The notes under the pieces: generated by a model | The model's database searches: none | What the model saw: only the letters and a program-made list of their open reading frames with translations | What the model was told of the DNA's origin: nothing | Shown here: positions 16,860 through 22,412 of the stretch, one piece after another | Layout of the letters: each line of letters begins with the position of its first letter | Numbering within the stretch: position 1 is the stretch's first letter | Translations under genes and position numbers: made by a program | Origin: an uncultured Variovorax sp. | Lineage (GTDB): Bacteria > Pseudomonadota > Gammaproteobacteria > Burkholderiales > Burkholderiaceae | Reading direction: 5' to 3' | Assembly (NCBI GenBank): GCA_946478645.1 | Contig: CAMLCW010000038.1 | Span: forward strand, 1 to 22,412 | Length of the DNA: 22,412 bases

Positions 16860-17717
16860 TCAGCCGCGCCCGAACTCCTCGCCGAGCTCGATGGCGCGCT
16901 GCTGCGCGGCGCGGATCGCGGTCTTGAACTGCGACTTGACGTCGGCACCCTCCAGCGACGTGAGGGCCGCGTAGGTCGTACCGCCCTTGGAGGTCACGCG
17001 CTCCCGCAGCACCGAGGGCGGCTCGGTCGCGCTGTGCGCGAGCGCCGAGGCGCCGGTGAAGGTGCCGATGGCGAGGCGCTGCGCCTGCTCGGCCGTGAGG
17101 CCCATCTCGACGCCGGCCTCGGTCATCGCCTCGATGAAATAGAAGACGTAGGCCGGCCCCGAGCCCGACATCGCCGTGACCGCGTCGAGCGCCGCTTCGG
17201 CGTCGACCCAGAGCAGTTCGCCCGTGGGGGCCAGCAGCTGCTCGACCCGTGCGCGGTCGTCCGCGCTGACGCCGGCGCGCGCGAACAGGCCGGTCATGCC
17301 CTGGCCGACCAGCGCGGGCGTGTTGGGCATGGCGCGCACTACGTGCTCACTGCCGAGCCAGCGCGCGATGCTGCCCGACGGAATGCCGGCCGCCACGCTC
17401 AGGTGCAGCGCATTGCCGGCGAAAGGCCGCACCGGGCCCGCAGCATCGGCGAAGGTCTGCGGCTTCACGGCCCATACCACCACGGCGCAGCGCGCGAGGG
17501 CGTCGTTCGCCTCGGCCTGGGCCGCGATGCCGAACGATTGTGCGAGCTTCGTGCGCGCCGCCTCGAAGGGCTCTACCACCTCGAAGGCGCCGGGCGGCAT
17601 GCCTTGCTGGACCAGCCCGCCGATGATGGCGCTGGCCATGTTGCCGCCGCCGATGAAGGCGATCGGGGGGAGGGATGCGGGGGCGGTGCGCGGCAGGAGG
17701 GCGTCGGCGAGGGTCAT
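16860..17717 (-). CDS. proC: Pyrroline-5-carboxylate reductase
   Basis: This 285-residue cytoplasmic enzyme makes proline from pyrroline-5-carboxylate using NAD(P)H. It has the Rossmann motif FIGGGNMASAIIGG (21-34), VWAVKPQ, VRAMPNTPALVGQG, the family signature SGSGPAYVFYFIEAM, and TSKGGTTYAAL near the C-terminus. The ATG at 17717 gives the family's usual length with a slightly long N-terminus; extending to 17885 would cross its predicted promoter. A hairpin lies in the leader. It is divergent from the spc ribosomal operon. Confidence 0.97.
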   Translation of the reverse strand: MTLADALLPRTAPASLPPIAFIGGGNMASAIIGGLVQQGMPPGAFEVVEPFEAARTKLAQSFGIAAQAEANDALARCAVVVWAVKPQTFADAAGPVRPFAGNALHLSVAAGIPSGSIARWLGSEHVVRAMPNTPALVGQGMTGLFARAGVSADDRARVEQLLAPTGELLWVDAEAALDAVTAMSGSGPAYVFYFIEAMTEAGVEMGLTAEQAQRLAIGTFTGASALAHSATEPPSVLRERVTSKGGTTYAALTSLEGADVKSQFKTAIRAAQQRAIELGEEFGRG

Positions 17718-17738
17718 GGTCGGTGGAGAGGGGCGAGT

Positions 17739-17761
17739 GCCGAAGGCGGGTTGTCTTCGGC
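17739..17761 (-). promoter_or_regulatory. Hairpin in the proC 5' leader
   Basis: GCCGAAG and CTTCGGC pair perfectly (7 bases) around a 9-base loop. It would lie at the very 5' end of a transcript starting near 17763, so it may protect the mRNA from 5' decay. Confidence 0.4.
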
Positions 17762-17769
17762 GAAGGGAA

Positions 17770-17797
17770 ATTGTCGTCGCAGGCAGCCATTGTGCAA
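17770..17797 (-). promoter_or_regulatory. Predicted proC promoter
   Basis: On the minus strand TTGCAC (17792-17797) and GACAAT (17770-17775) are spaced by 16 bases. The -35 matches 3 of 6 and the -10 matches 4 of 6 consensus positions, so this is a weak prediction. Confidence 0.35.
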
Positions 17798-17809
17798 ACC
17801 CGGAAGTGA

Positions 17810-17821
17810 GTGTGCGCACAC
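17810..17821. repeat. 12-base perfect palindrome of alternating purine-pyrimidine
   Basis: GTGTGCGCACAC is self-complementary and strictly alternates purine and pyrimidine. It lies between the predicted proC promoter and the spc operon promoter, so it could be an operator for either or both. Confidence 0.6.
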
Positions 17822-17878
17822 GTTCATTGCCGGAAACTGCGGCGCTGAATAGGTAGAAGAAATCCGCAAAGAAGGCAG

Positions 17879-17907
17879 TTGACATGCCTCATCGTGCGTG
17901 CCACAAT
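17879..17907 (+). promoter_or_regulatory. Predicted promoter of the spc ribosomal operon
   Basis: A perfect TTGACA (17879-17884) is followed after exactly 17 bases by CACAAT (17902-17907, 4/6). Transcription would start near 17914, leaving a leader of about 135 bases before rplN. This is the best promoter match in the window. Confidence 0.7.
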
Positions 17908-17954
17908 CGCGGGCTTCGCTTCAAAAAGGCGGAGCTTTCAGCCCAAAGCGGAAA

Positions 17955-18022
17955 TGCCTCGAGTGGTTCGAGGCACGGACGACGGGCCCAAGACTGACCG
18001 AAGCCATCCCTTTTGGATGTGC
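17955..18022 (+). promoter_or_regulatory. rplN leader with two hairpins
   Basis: The first hairpin (17955-17975) pairs TGCCTCGA with TCGAGGCA around a 5-base loop. The second (18003-18022) pairs GCCATCC with GGATG-T-GC around CTTTT with one bulged base. Both lie between the predicted transcription start and the rplN ATG at 18050. Ribosomal operons are often controlled by a ribosomal protein binding their own leader; whether that happens here is unknown. Confidence 0.4.
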
Positions 18023-18049
18023 AACGGTACAAGTTGGGAACTACTAGCA

Positions 18050-18418
18050 ATGATCCAAACTGAATCCCGGCTCGAAGTGGCCGACAACACAGGCGCGAAG
18101 TCCGTCCTGTGTATCAAGGTGCTCGGTGGCTCCAAGCGGCGTTATGCCAGCGTGGGCGACGTCATCAAGGTCAGCATCAAGGAAGCCGCTCCGCGTGGTC
18201 GCGTCAAGAAGGGCGAGATCTACAGCGCAGTGGTGGTCCGCACCGCCAAGGGCATCCGTCGCGCCGACGGTTCGCTCGTCAAGTTCGACGGCAATGCCGC
18301 CGTGCTGCTCAACGCCAAGCTGGAGCCGATCGGCACCCGCATCTTCGGACCGGTGACGCGCGAACTGCGCACCGAGAAGTTCATGAAGATCGTGTCGCTG
18401 GCACCCGAAGTTCTCTAA
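18050..18418 (+). CDS. rplN: 50S ribosomal protein L14 (uL14)
   Basis: This 122-residue protein has the standard uL14 length. [19 protein letters not shown] at the start, [17 protein letters not shown], and FGPVTRELR near the C-terminus are family signatures. It binds 23S rRNA near L19 and contacts 16S rRNA in the 70S ribosome. It is the first gene of the operon here; in E. coli it likewise heads the spc operon, but directly after the S10 operon, whose genes are absent upstream in this window. The ribosome site is weak (TTGGGA, about 12 bases upstream). Confidence 0.98.
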   Translation: MIQTESRLEVADNTGAKSVLCIKVLGGSKRRYASVGDVIKVSIKEAAPRGRVKKGEIYSAVVVRTAKGIRRADGSLVKFDGNAAVLLNAKLEPIGTRIFGPVTRELRTEKFMKIVSLAPEVL

Positions 18419-18430
18419 GGACACAACGCC

Positions 18431-18763
18431 ATGAACAAGATTCGCAAAGGCGACCAGGTCATCGTGTTGGCCGGGCGCGACAAGGGCAAGCGTGGCACCG
18501 TCACGCTGCGCAAGGACGATTCGCATGTGATCGTCGAAGGCGTGAACATCGTCAAGAAGCACGCCAAGCCGAACCCCCTCAAGGGTACGACCGGCGGCAT
18601 CGTCGAGAAGACCATGCCCATCCACCAATCCAATGTGGCGATCTTCAATGCCGCGACCGGCAAGGCCGACCGCGTAGGCATCAAGATCACCCAGGGTGCC
18701 GACGGCAAGCGCGTGGCTGTTCGCGTCTTCAAGTCGAGCGGCGACGAAATCAAGTTCGCCTAA
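18431..18763 (+). CDS. rplX: 50S ribosomal protein L24 (uL24)
   Basis: This 110-residue protein carries the KOW motif near the start ([20 protein letters not shown]) followed by [15 protein letters not shown] and the [11 protein letters not shown] strand. L24 starts assembly of the 50S subunit by binding the 5' region of 23S rRNA. TAAGGA overlapping the end of rplN is its ribosome site. The gap from rplN is 12 bases, and rplE follows after 11. Confidence 0.97.
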   Translation: MNKIRKGDQVIVLAGRDKGKRGTVTLRKDDSHVIVEGVNIVKKHAKPNPLKGTTGGIVEKTMPIHQSNVAIFNAATGKADRVGIKITQGADGKRVAVRVFKSSGDEIKFA

Positions 18764-18774
18764 GAGGTACTCAC

Positions 18775-19314
18775 ATGGCACGTCTCCAACAACACTATCG
18801 CGAGAAAGTCGCGAAAGACCTGACCGAAAAGTTCGGCTACAAGTCGCCGATGCAGGTCCCTCGCCTCACCAAGATCACCCTGAACATGGGTGTGGGTGAA
18901 GCTGTCGCCGACAAGAAGGTCCTCGACAACGCCGTTGCCGACCTGACGAAGATCGCCGGCCAGAAGCCCGTGGTCACCAAGTCGAAGAAGGCCATCGCCG
19001 GTTTCAAGATCCGCGAGAACCAGCCGATCGGCTGCATGGTCACGCTGCGCGGCGTGCAGATGTACGAATTCCTGGACCGCTTCGTGACCATCGCGCTGCC
19101 GCGCGTTCGTGACTTCCGTGGTATCTCGGGTCGCGCCTTCGACGGCCGTGGCAACTACAACATCGGCGTCAAGGAACAGATCATTTTCCCCGAGATCGAA
19201 TACGACAAGGTCGATGCCCTGCGCGGTCTCAATATCAGCATCACGACGACGGCCAAGACCGACGAAGAAGCCAAGGCGCTTCTCGCTGGTTTCCGTTTCC
19301 CGTTCAAGAACTGA
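18775..19314 (+). CDS. rplE: 50S ribosomal protein L5 (uL5)
   Basis: This 179-residue protein has the standard length. Marks are [15 protein letters not shown], the [18 protein letters not shown] block, [10 protein letters not shown], and the late [18 protein letters not shown]5 binds 5S rRNA and forms part of the central protuberance. AAGAGGT just upstream of the ATG at 18775 is a strong ribosome site. The stop region (TGAGGTGAT) contains the ribosome site of rpsN, so the two are tightly coupled. Confidence 0.98.
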   Translation: MARLQQHYREKVAKDLTEKFGYKSPMQVPRLTKITLNMGVGEAVADKKVLDNAVADLTKIAGQKPVVTKSKKAIAGFKIRENQPIGCMVTLRGVQMYEFLDRFVTIALPRVRDFRGISGRAFDGRGNYNIGVKEQIIFPEIEYDKVDALRGLNISITTTAKTDEEAKALLAGFRFPFKN

Positions 19315-19322
19315 GGTGATCC

Positions 19323-19628
19323 GTGGCTAAAGCATCTTTGATCCAACGCGAACTCAAGCGCGACAAGCTGGTCGCCAAGTACGCTGCGAAGCACGCGGAA
19401 CTGAAGGCAACTTCCAACGACGCGAAGAAGAGCGACGAAGAGCGCGCTGCTGCCCGCCTGGCGCTGCAGAAGCTCCCGCGCAACGCGAACCCCACGCGTC
19501 AGCGCAACCGCTGCGAAATCACCGGTCGCCCGCGTGGCACCTTCCGTCAATTCGGTCTGGCCCGCGCCAAGATCCGCGAACTGGCTTTCAACGGCGACAT
19601 CCCCGGTGTCACCAAGGCCAGCTGGTAA
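19323..19628 (+). CDS. rpsN: 30S ribosomal protein S14 (uS14), long zinc-free form
   Basis: This 101-residue protein starts at GTG (19323), preceded by GAGGTGAT. It is the long form without the CxxC zinc motif; [20 protein letters not shown] holds its only cysteine. S14 sits in the head of the 30S subunit near the A site. The length and [15 protein letters not shown] stretch are typical of proteobacterial S14. rpsH follows after 20 bases. Confidence 0.97.
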   Translation: MAKASLIQRELKRDKLVAKYAAKHAELKATSNDAKKSDEERAAARLALQKLPRNANPTRQRNRCEITGRPRGTFRQFGLARAKIRELAFNGDIPGVTKASW

Positions 19629-19648
19629 GCCAGGCAGGAGCAAACAAC

Positions 19649-20044
19649 ATGAGCATGAGTGATCCCATTGCCGACCTGCTGACGCGTATCCGCAACGCGC
19701 AGATGGTGGCGAAGCCCACTGTGTCGGTCCCGTCTTCCAAGGTGAAGATCGCGATCTCGCAGGTCCTGAAGGACGAAGGCTATATCGACGGTTTCCAGGT
19801 CAAGACCGAAGACGGCAAGACCGAACTCGTCATCACCCTGAAGTACTACGCCGGCCGTCCGGTCATCGAGCGCATCGAGCGCGTGAGCCGTCCCGGCCTG
19901 CGCGTCTACAAGGCGAGCGCTTCCATTCCGCAAGTCCAGAACGGCCTGGGCGTCGCGATCGTCACGACCCCCAAGGGCGTGATGACCGACCGCAAGGCGC
20001 GCGCTACCGGTGTCGGTGGCGAAGTGCTGTGCTACGTCGCCTAA
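19649..20044 (+). CDS. rpsH: 30S ribosomal protein S8 (uS8)
   Basis: This 131-residue protein shows [18 protein letters not shown] at the start, [11 protein letters not shown], and the C-terminal signature [21 protein letters not shown]8 binds helix 21 of 16S rRNA and, in E. coli, represses spc operon translation at the rplE start. Two in-frame ATGs exist (19649 and 19655); the first is better placed after CAGGAG. No rRNA-like target was identified at the rplE start here. Confidence 0.97.
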   Translation: MSMSDPIADLLTRIRNAQMVAKPTVSVPSSKVKIAISQVLKDEGYIDGFQVKTEDGKTELVITLKYYAGRPVIERIERVSRPGLRVYKASASIPQVQNGLGVAIVTTPKGVMTDRKARATGVGGEVLCYVA

Positions 20045-20068
20045 CCGAGACATCGAGGAGTCACTGAA

Positions 20069-20602
20069 ATGTCCCGAGTAGGAAAAATGCCGATCACCAT
20101 CCCCGCAGGTGTGGATGTGTCGATCAAGGAAGACCAGATCAGCGTCAAGGGCACGGGCGGCACGCTCAACCTCGCACGCAATGCCCTGGTCAAAATCGTC
20201 AGCAATGACGGCAAGCTGAGCTTCGAGCCCGCCAACGAATCGCGTGAAGCCAACGCGATGAGCGGCACGGTTCGCCAGCTCGTGAACAACATGGTGGTCG
20301 GTGTGACCAAGGGCTTCGAGAAGAAGCTCAGCCTGATCGGCGTCGGCTACAAGGCCGCTGCCCAGGGCGCGAAGCTGAACCTCCAGGTCGGTTACTCGCA
20401 TCCCGTCAACATCGAAATGCCGCAAGGCATCACGGTGGCGACGCCCACTCCGACCGAAGTCGTGATCAAGGGTGCCGATCGCCAGCGCGTCGGCCAACTG
20501 GCCGCTGAGATCCGTGCCGTTCGTCCGCCAGAGCCCTACAAGGGCAAGGGCATCCGCTATGTGGACGAAAAGATCGTGATCAAAGAGACCAAGAAGAAGT
20601 AA
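20069..20602 (+). CDS. rplF: 50S ribosomal protein L6 (uL6)
   Basis: This 177-residue protein begins [17 protein letters not shown] and contains the duplicated L6 domain, with the second-domain signature [14 protein letters not shown] near the C-terminus. L6 lies near the base of the L7/L12 stalk and the sarcin-ricin loop. GAGGAG precedes the ATG at good spacing. The gap from rpsH is 24 bases. Confidence 0.98.
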   Translation: MSRVGKMPITIPAGVDVSIKEDQISVKGTGGTLNLARNALVKIVSNDGKLSFEPANESREANAMSGTVRQLVNNMVVGVTKGFEKKLSLIGVGYKAAAQGAKLNLQVGYSHPVNIEMPQGITVATPTPTEVVIKGADRQRVGQLAAEIRAVRPPEPYKGKGIRYVDEKIVIKETKKK

Positions 20603-20613
20603 GGGGCAGCAAA

Positions 20614-20982
20614 ATGATGTTGACCAAAAAAGCACAGCGTCTCCGCCGTTCGCGCCAGACCCGCATCCGCATCGCGACGCAGGGCGTGGCCCGGCTCACG
20701 GTGAACCGCACCAACCTGCACATCTATGCGACCGTCATCTCCGGCGACGGCTCGAAGGTGATCGCCACGGCCTCGACGGCCGAAGCCGACGTGCGCAGCA
20801 CGCTCGGCGGCTCGGGCAAGGGCGGCAACACCGCTGCAGCCACCGCCATCGGCAAGCGCATCGCCGAAAAGGCGAAGGCTGCCGGCGTCGAGAAGGTCGC
20901 TTTCGACCGCGCAGGTTTTGCGTACCACGGCCGCGTCAAGGCGCTGGCTGACGCGGCTCGCGAAGCCGGCCTGCAGTTCTAA
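20614..20982 (+). CDS. rplR: 50S ribosomal protein L18 (uL18)
   Basis: This protein of 122 residues (121 if the second ATG at 20617 is used) begins [15 protein letters not shown] and contains [36 protein letters not shown] and [20 protein letters not shown], all L18 signatures. L18 brings 5S rRNA to the 50S subunit together with L5. AAGGGG just after the rplF stop is its ribosome site; its spacing suits either ATG. Confidence 0.97.
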   Translation: MMLTKKAQRLRRSRQTRIRIATQGVARLTVNRTNLHIYATVISGDGSKVIATASTAEADVRSTLGGSGKGGNTAAATAIGKRIAEKAKAAGVEKVAFDRAGFAYHGRVKALADAAREAGLQF

Positions 20983-21000
20983 CCGGACACGAGATTCAAA

Positions 21001-21519
21001 ATGGCAAAGATTCAGGCAAGAACGCAGAACGAAGGCCCCGAGGACGGTCTGCGCGAGAAGATGATCGCGATCAACCGTGTCACCAAGGTGGTGAAGGGTG
21101 GTCGTATCCTCGGTTTCGCAGCGCTCACCGTGGTCGGTGACGGCGATGGCCGCATCGGCATGGGCAAGGGCAAGTCGAAGGAAGTGCCCGCTGCCGTGCA
21201 GAAGGCGATGGAAGAAGCCCGTCGCAACCTGTTCAAGGCGCCGATCAAGAACGGTACGCTGCACCACCAGGTGCAGGGCCACCACGGTGCCTCCACCGTC
21301 GTGATGTATCCGGCCCCCAAGGGTACCGGCATCATCGCCGGCGGCCCGATGCGCGCCGTGTTCGAAGTTCTGGGCATCACCGACATCGTGGCCAAGAGCC
21401 ATGGTTCGTCGAACCCCTACAACATGGTGCGTGCCACGCTCGACGGGTTGAAGAACTCCACGACCGCGTCCGCAGTGGCTGCCAAGCGCGGCCTGGCCGT
21501 CGAAGACATCTTTGCCTGA
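21001..21519 (+). CDS. rpsE: 30S ribosomal protein S5 (uS5)
   Basis: This 172-residue protein has the N-terminal double-stranded RNA-binding fold ([26 protein letters not shown]), [21 protein letters not shown], and the C-terminal [20 protein letters not shown]5 contributes to translational accuracy and mRNA unwinding at the entry tunnel. The ribosome site is weak (ACGAG), and the gap from rplR is 18 bases. Confidence 0.98.
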   Translation: MAKIQARTQNEGPEDGLREKMIAINRVTKVVKGGRILGFAALTVVGDGDGRIGMGKGKSKEVPAAVQKAMEEARRNLFKAPIKNGTLHHQVQGHHGASTVVMYPAPKGTGIIAGGPMRAVFEVLGITDIVAKSHGSSNPYNMVRATLDGLKNSTTASAVAAKRGLAVEDIFA

Positions 21520-21554
21520 GCGCGAGCTCACGCAAGGCTGAAGGAAGCATCCAA

Positions 21555-21740
21555 ATGACGACGCAACAACAAACCCTCAAGGTGCAGCTGGTCAAGAGCC
21601 CGATCGGCACCAAGGAATCGCATCGCGCGACCGTGCGTGGCCTCGGCCTGCGCAAGCTCAACAGCGTGAGCGAGCTGCAGGACACCCCGGCGGTGCGCGG
21701 CATGATCAACAAGATCAGTTATCTGGTCAAAGTTCTCTGA
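21555..21740 (+). CDS. rpmD: 50S ribosomal protein L30 (uL30)
   Basis: This 61-residue protein shows [28 protein letters not shown] and a C-terminal [13 protein letters not shown], the standard small bacterial L30. It binds 5S-proximal 23S rRNA. AAGGA lies at good spacing before the ATG. The gap from rpsE is 35 bases, slightly larger than elsewhere in the operon. Confidence 0.96.
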   Translation: MTTQQQTLKVQLVKSPIGTKESHRATVRGLGLRKLNSVSELQDTPAVRGMINKISYLVKVL

Positions 21741-21751
21741 GAGAGACTGAT

Positions 21752-22183
21752 ATGGAACTCAATGGCATCAAGCCGGCCGATGGCGCCAAGCACGCCAAGC
21801 GCCGTGTCGGCCGCGGTATCGGCTCCGGCCTGGGCAAGACCTCGGGTCGTGGCCACAAGGGCCAGAAGTCGCGCGCAGGCGGTTTCCACAAGGTCGGCTT
21901 CGAAGGCGGTCAAATGCCGCTGCAGCGCCGCCTGCCGAAGCGCGGTTTCAAGTCGCACCTGCTGAAGTTCAACGCCGAAGTCACGCTGACTGCCCTCGAG
22001 CAGCTCGGCCTGGCCGAAGTCGACATCCTCGCGCTCAAGCAAGCCGGCCTCGTGGGCCAGCTCGCCAAGGTGGTCAAGGTCGTCAAGACCGGCGAACTCA
22101 CCAAGGCCGTCAAGCTGACGGGCGTGGGCGCGACCGCGGGTGCCAAGGCTGCGATCGAAGCAGCCGGCGGCAGCGTCGCCTGA
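21752..22183 (+). CDS. rplO: 50S ribosomal protein L15 (uL15)
   Basis: This 143-residue protein has the glycine- and basic-rich N-terminal extension typical of L15 ([25 protein letters not shown]) reaching into 23S rRNA, then [19 protein letters not shown]15 is a late 50S assembly protein. AGAGA precedes the ATG. secY follows after 26 bases, the standard order. Confidence 0.97.
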   Translation: MELNGIKPADGAKHAKRRVGRGIGSGLGKTSGRGHKGQKSRAGGFHKVGFEGGQMPLQRRLPKRGFKSHLLKFNAEVTLTALEQLGLAEVDILALKQAGLVGQLAKVVKVVKTGELTKAVKLTGVGATAGAKAAIEAAGGSVA

Positions 22184-22209
22184 TCACACCGGACTGAAAG
22201 AAGTTCTTC

Positions 22210-22412
22210 GTGGCAACTAACGCGGCAACGATCGCAAAGACAGGCAAGTTCGGCGACCTGCGTCGCCGGCTCGTCTTCTTGCTGCTCGCGCTCGTGGTCT
22301 ACCGGATCGGCGCGCACATTCCTGTGCCGGGCATCAACCCCGACCAGCTCGCGGCGCTGTTCCAGGGCCAGCAGGGCGGCATCCTGAGCCTGTTCAACAT
22401 GTTCTCGGGCGG
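22210..22412 (+). CDS. secY: Preprotein translocase subunit SecY, N-terminal part (3' partial)
   Basis: The first 67 codons of the SecYEG channel subunit are visible; the window edge cuts the rest. It starts at GTG (22210). FGDLRRRLVFLLLALVVYRIGAHIPVPGIN is the cytoplasmic N-terminus and first membrane helix, and GGILSLFNMFSGG is the start of the plug-side segment. SecY exports unfolded proteins and inserts membrane proteins, including the secreted products encoded earlier in the window. AAAGAAG is the likely ribosome site. Confidence 0.97.
   Translation, partial: MATNAATIAKTGKFGDLRRRLVFLLLALVVYRIGAHIPVPGINPDQLAALFQGQQGGILSLFNMFSG

Overview
The window is a GC-rich (roughly two thirds G+C), densely coded chromosomal stretch of a betaproteobacterium. 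Gene content and protein similarity recalled from memory point to Burkholderiales, most likely Comamonadaceae (Variovorax-like). The supporting signs are the recG-oxyR-dps-ubiA order, the type 2 PyrF, the long zinc-free S14, and ribosomal proteins of betaproteobacterial type. No tRNA, rRNA, insertion sequence, phage gene or CRISPR array is visible.

Layout. (1) 1-1435: the 3' part of a uracil-DNA-glycosylase-like gene that has lost the iron-sulfur cysteines in its visible part, then pyrF. (2) 1449-1569: a near-palindromic repeat built from 9-base units, lying exactly between two convergent genes. (3) 1583-8312: an accessory envelope/lipid region. A leftward XRE-type regulator is divergent from a CREST-superfamily (ceramidase-like) membrane hydrolase and a fusion of a lysophospholipid transporter with a PlsC acyltransferase. 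A tight four-gene set follows: a YiaA/B-like membrane protein, a small secreted protein, a secreted DUF2145 protein, and a membrane protein with a periplasmic coiled coil and two cytoplasmic zinc ribbons. (4) 8331-11492, leftward: an SDR sugar dehydrogenase, then tgt and queA (queuosine tRNA modification). (5) 11581-16850, rightward: recG, oxyR (both peroxide-sensing cysteines at 199 and 208), dps, ubiA and a MaoC-like hot-dog protein. (6) 16860-17717, leftward: proC. (7) 18050 to the end: the spc ribosomal operon rplN-rplX-rplE-rpsN-rpsH-rplF-rplR-rpsE-rpmD-rplO-secY, with secY cut by the window edge. It has its own consensus-like promoter, and no S10-block genes lie upstream.

How the parts fit together. 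Most of the window is core metabolism and information processing. The least understood part is 2459-8312. The first two genes could form a deacylation/reacylation cycle for membrane lipids. The following four genes look like one envelope complex running from the cytoplasm (zinc ribbons) through the inner membrane to the periplasm. These functional links are inferred from gene spacing, topology and motifs; nothing here proves them. All promoters and operators listed are pattern matches read by eye.
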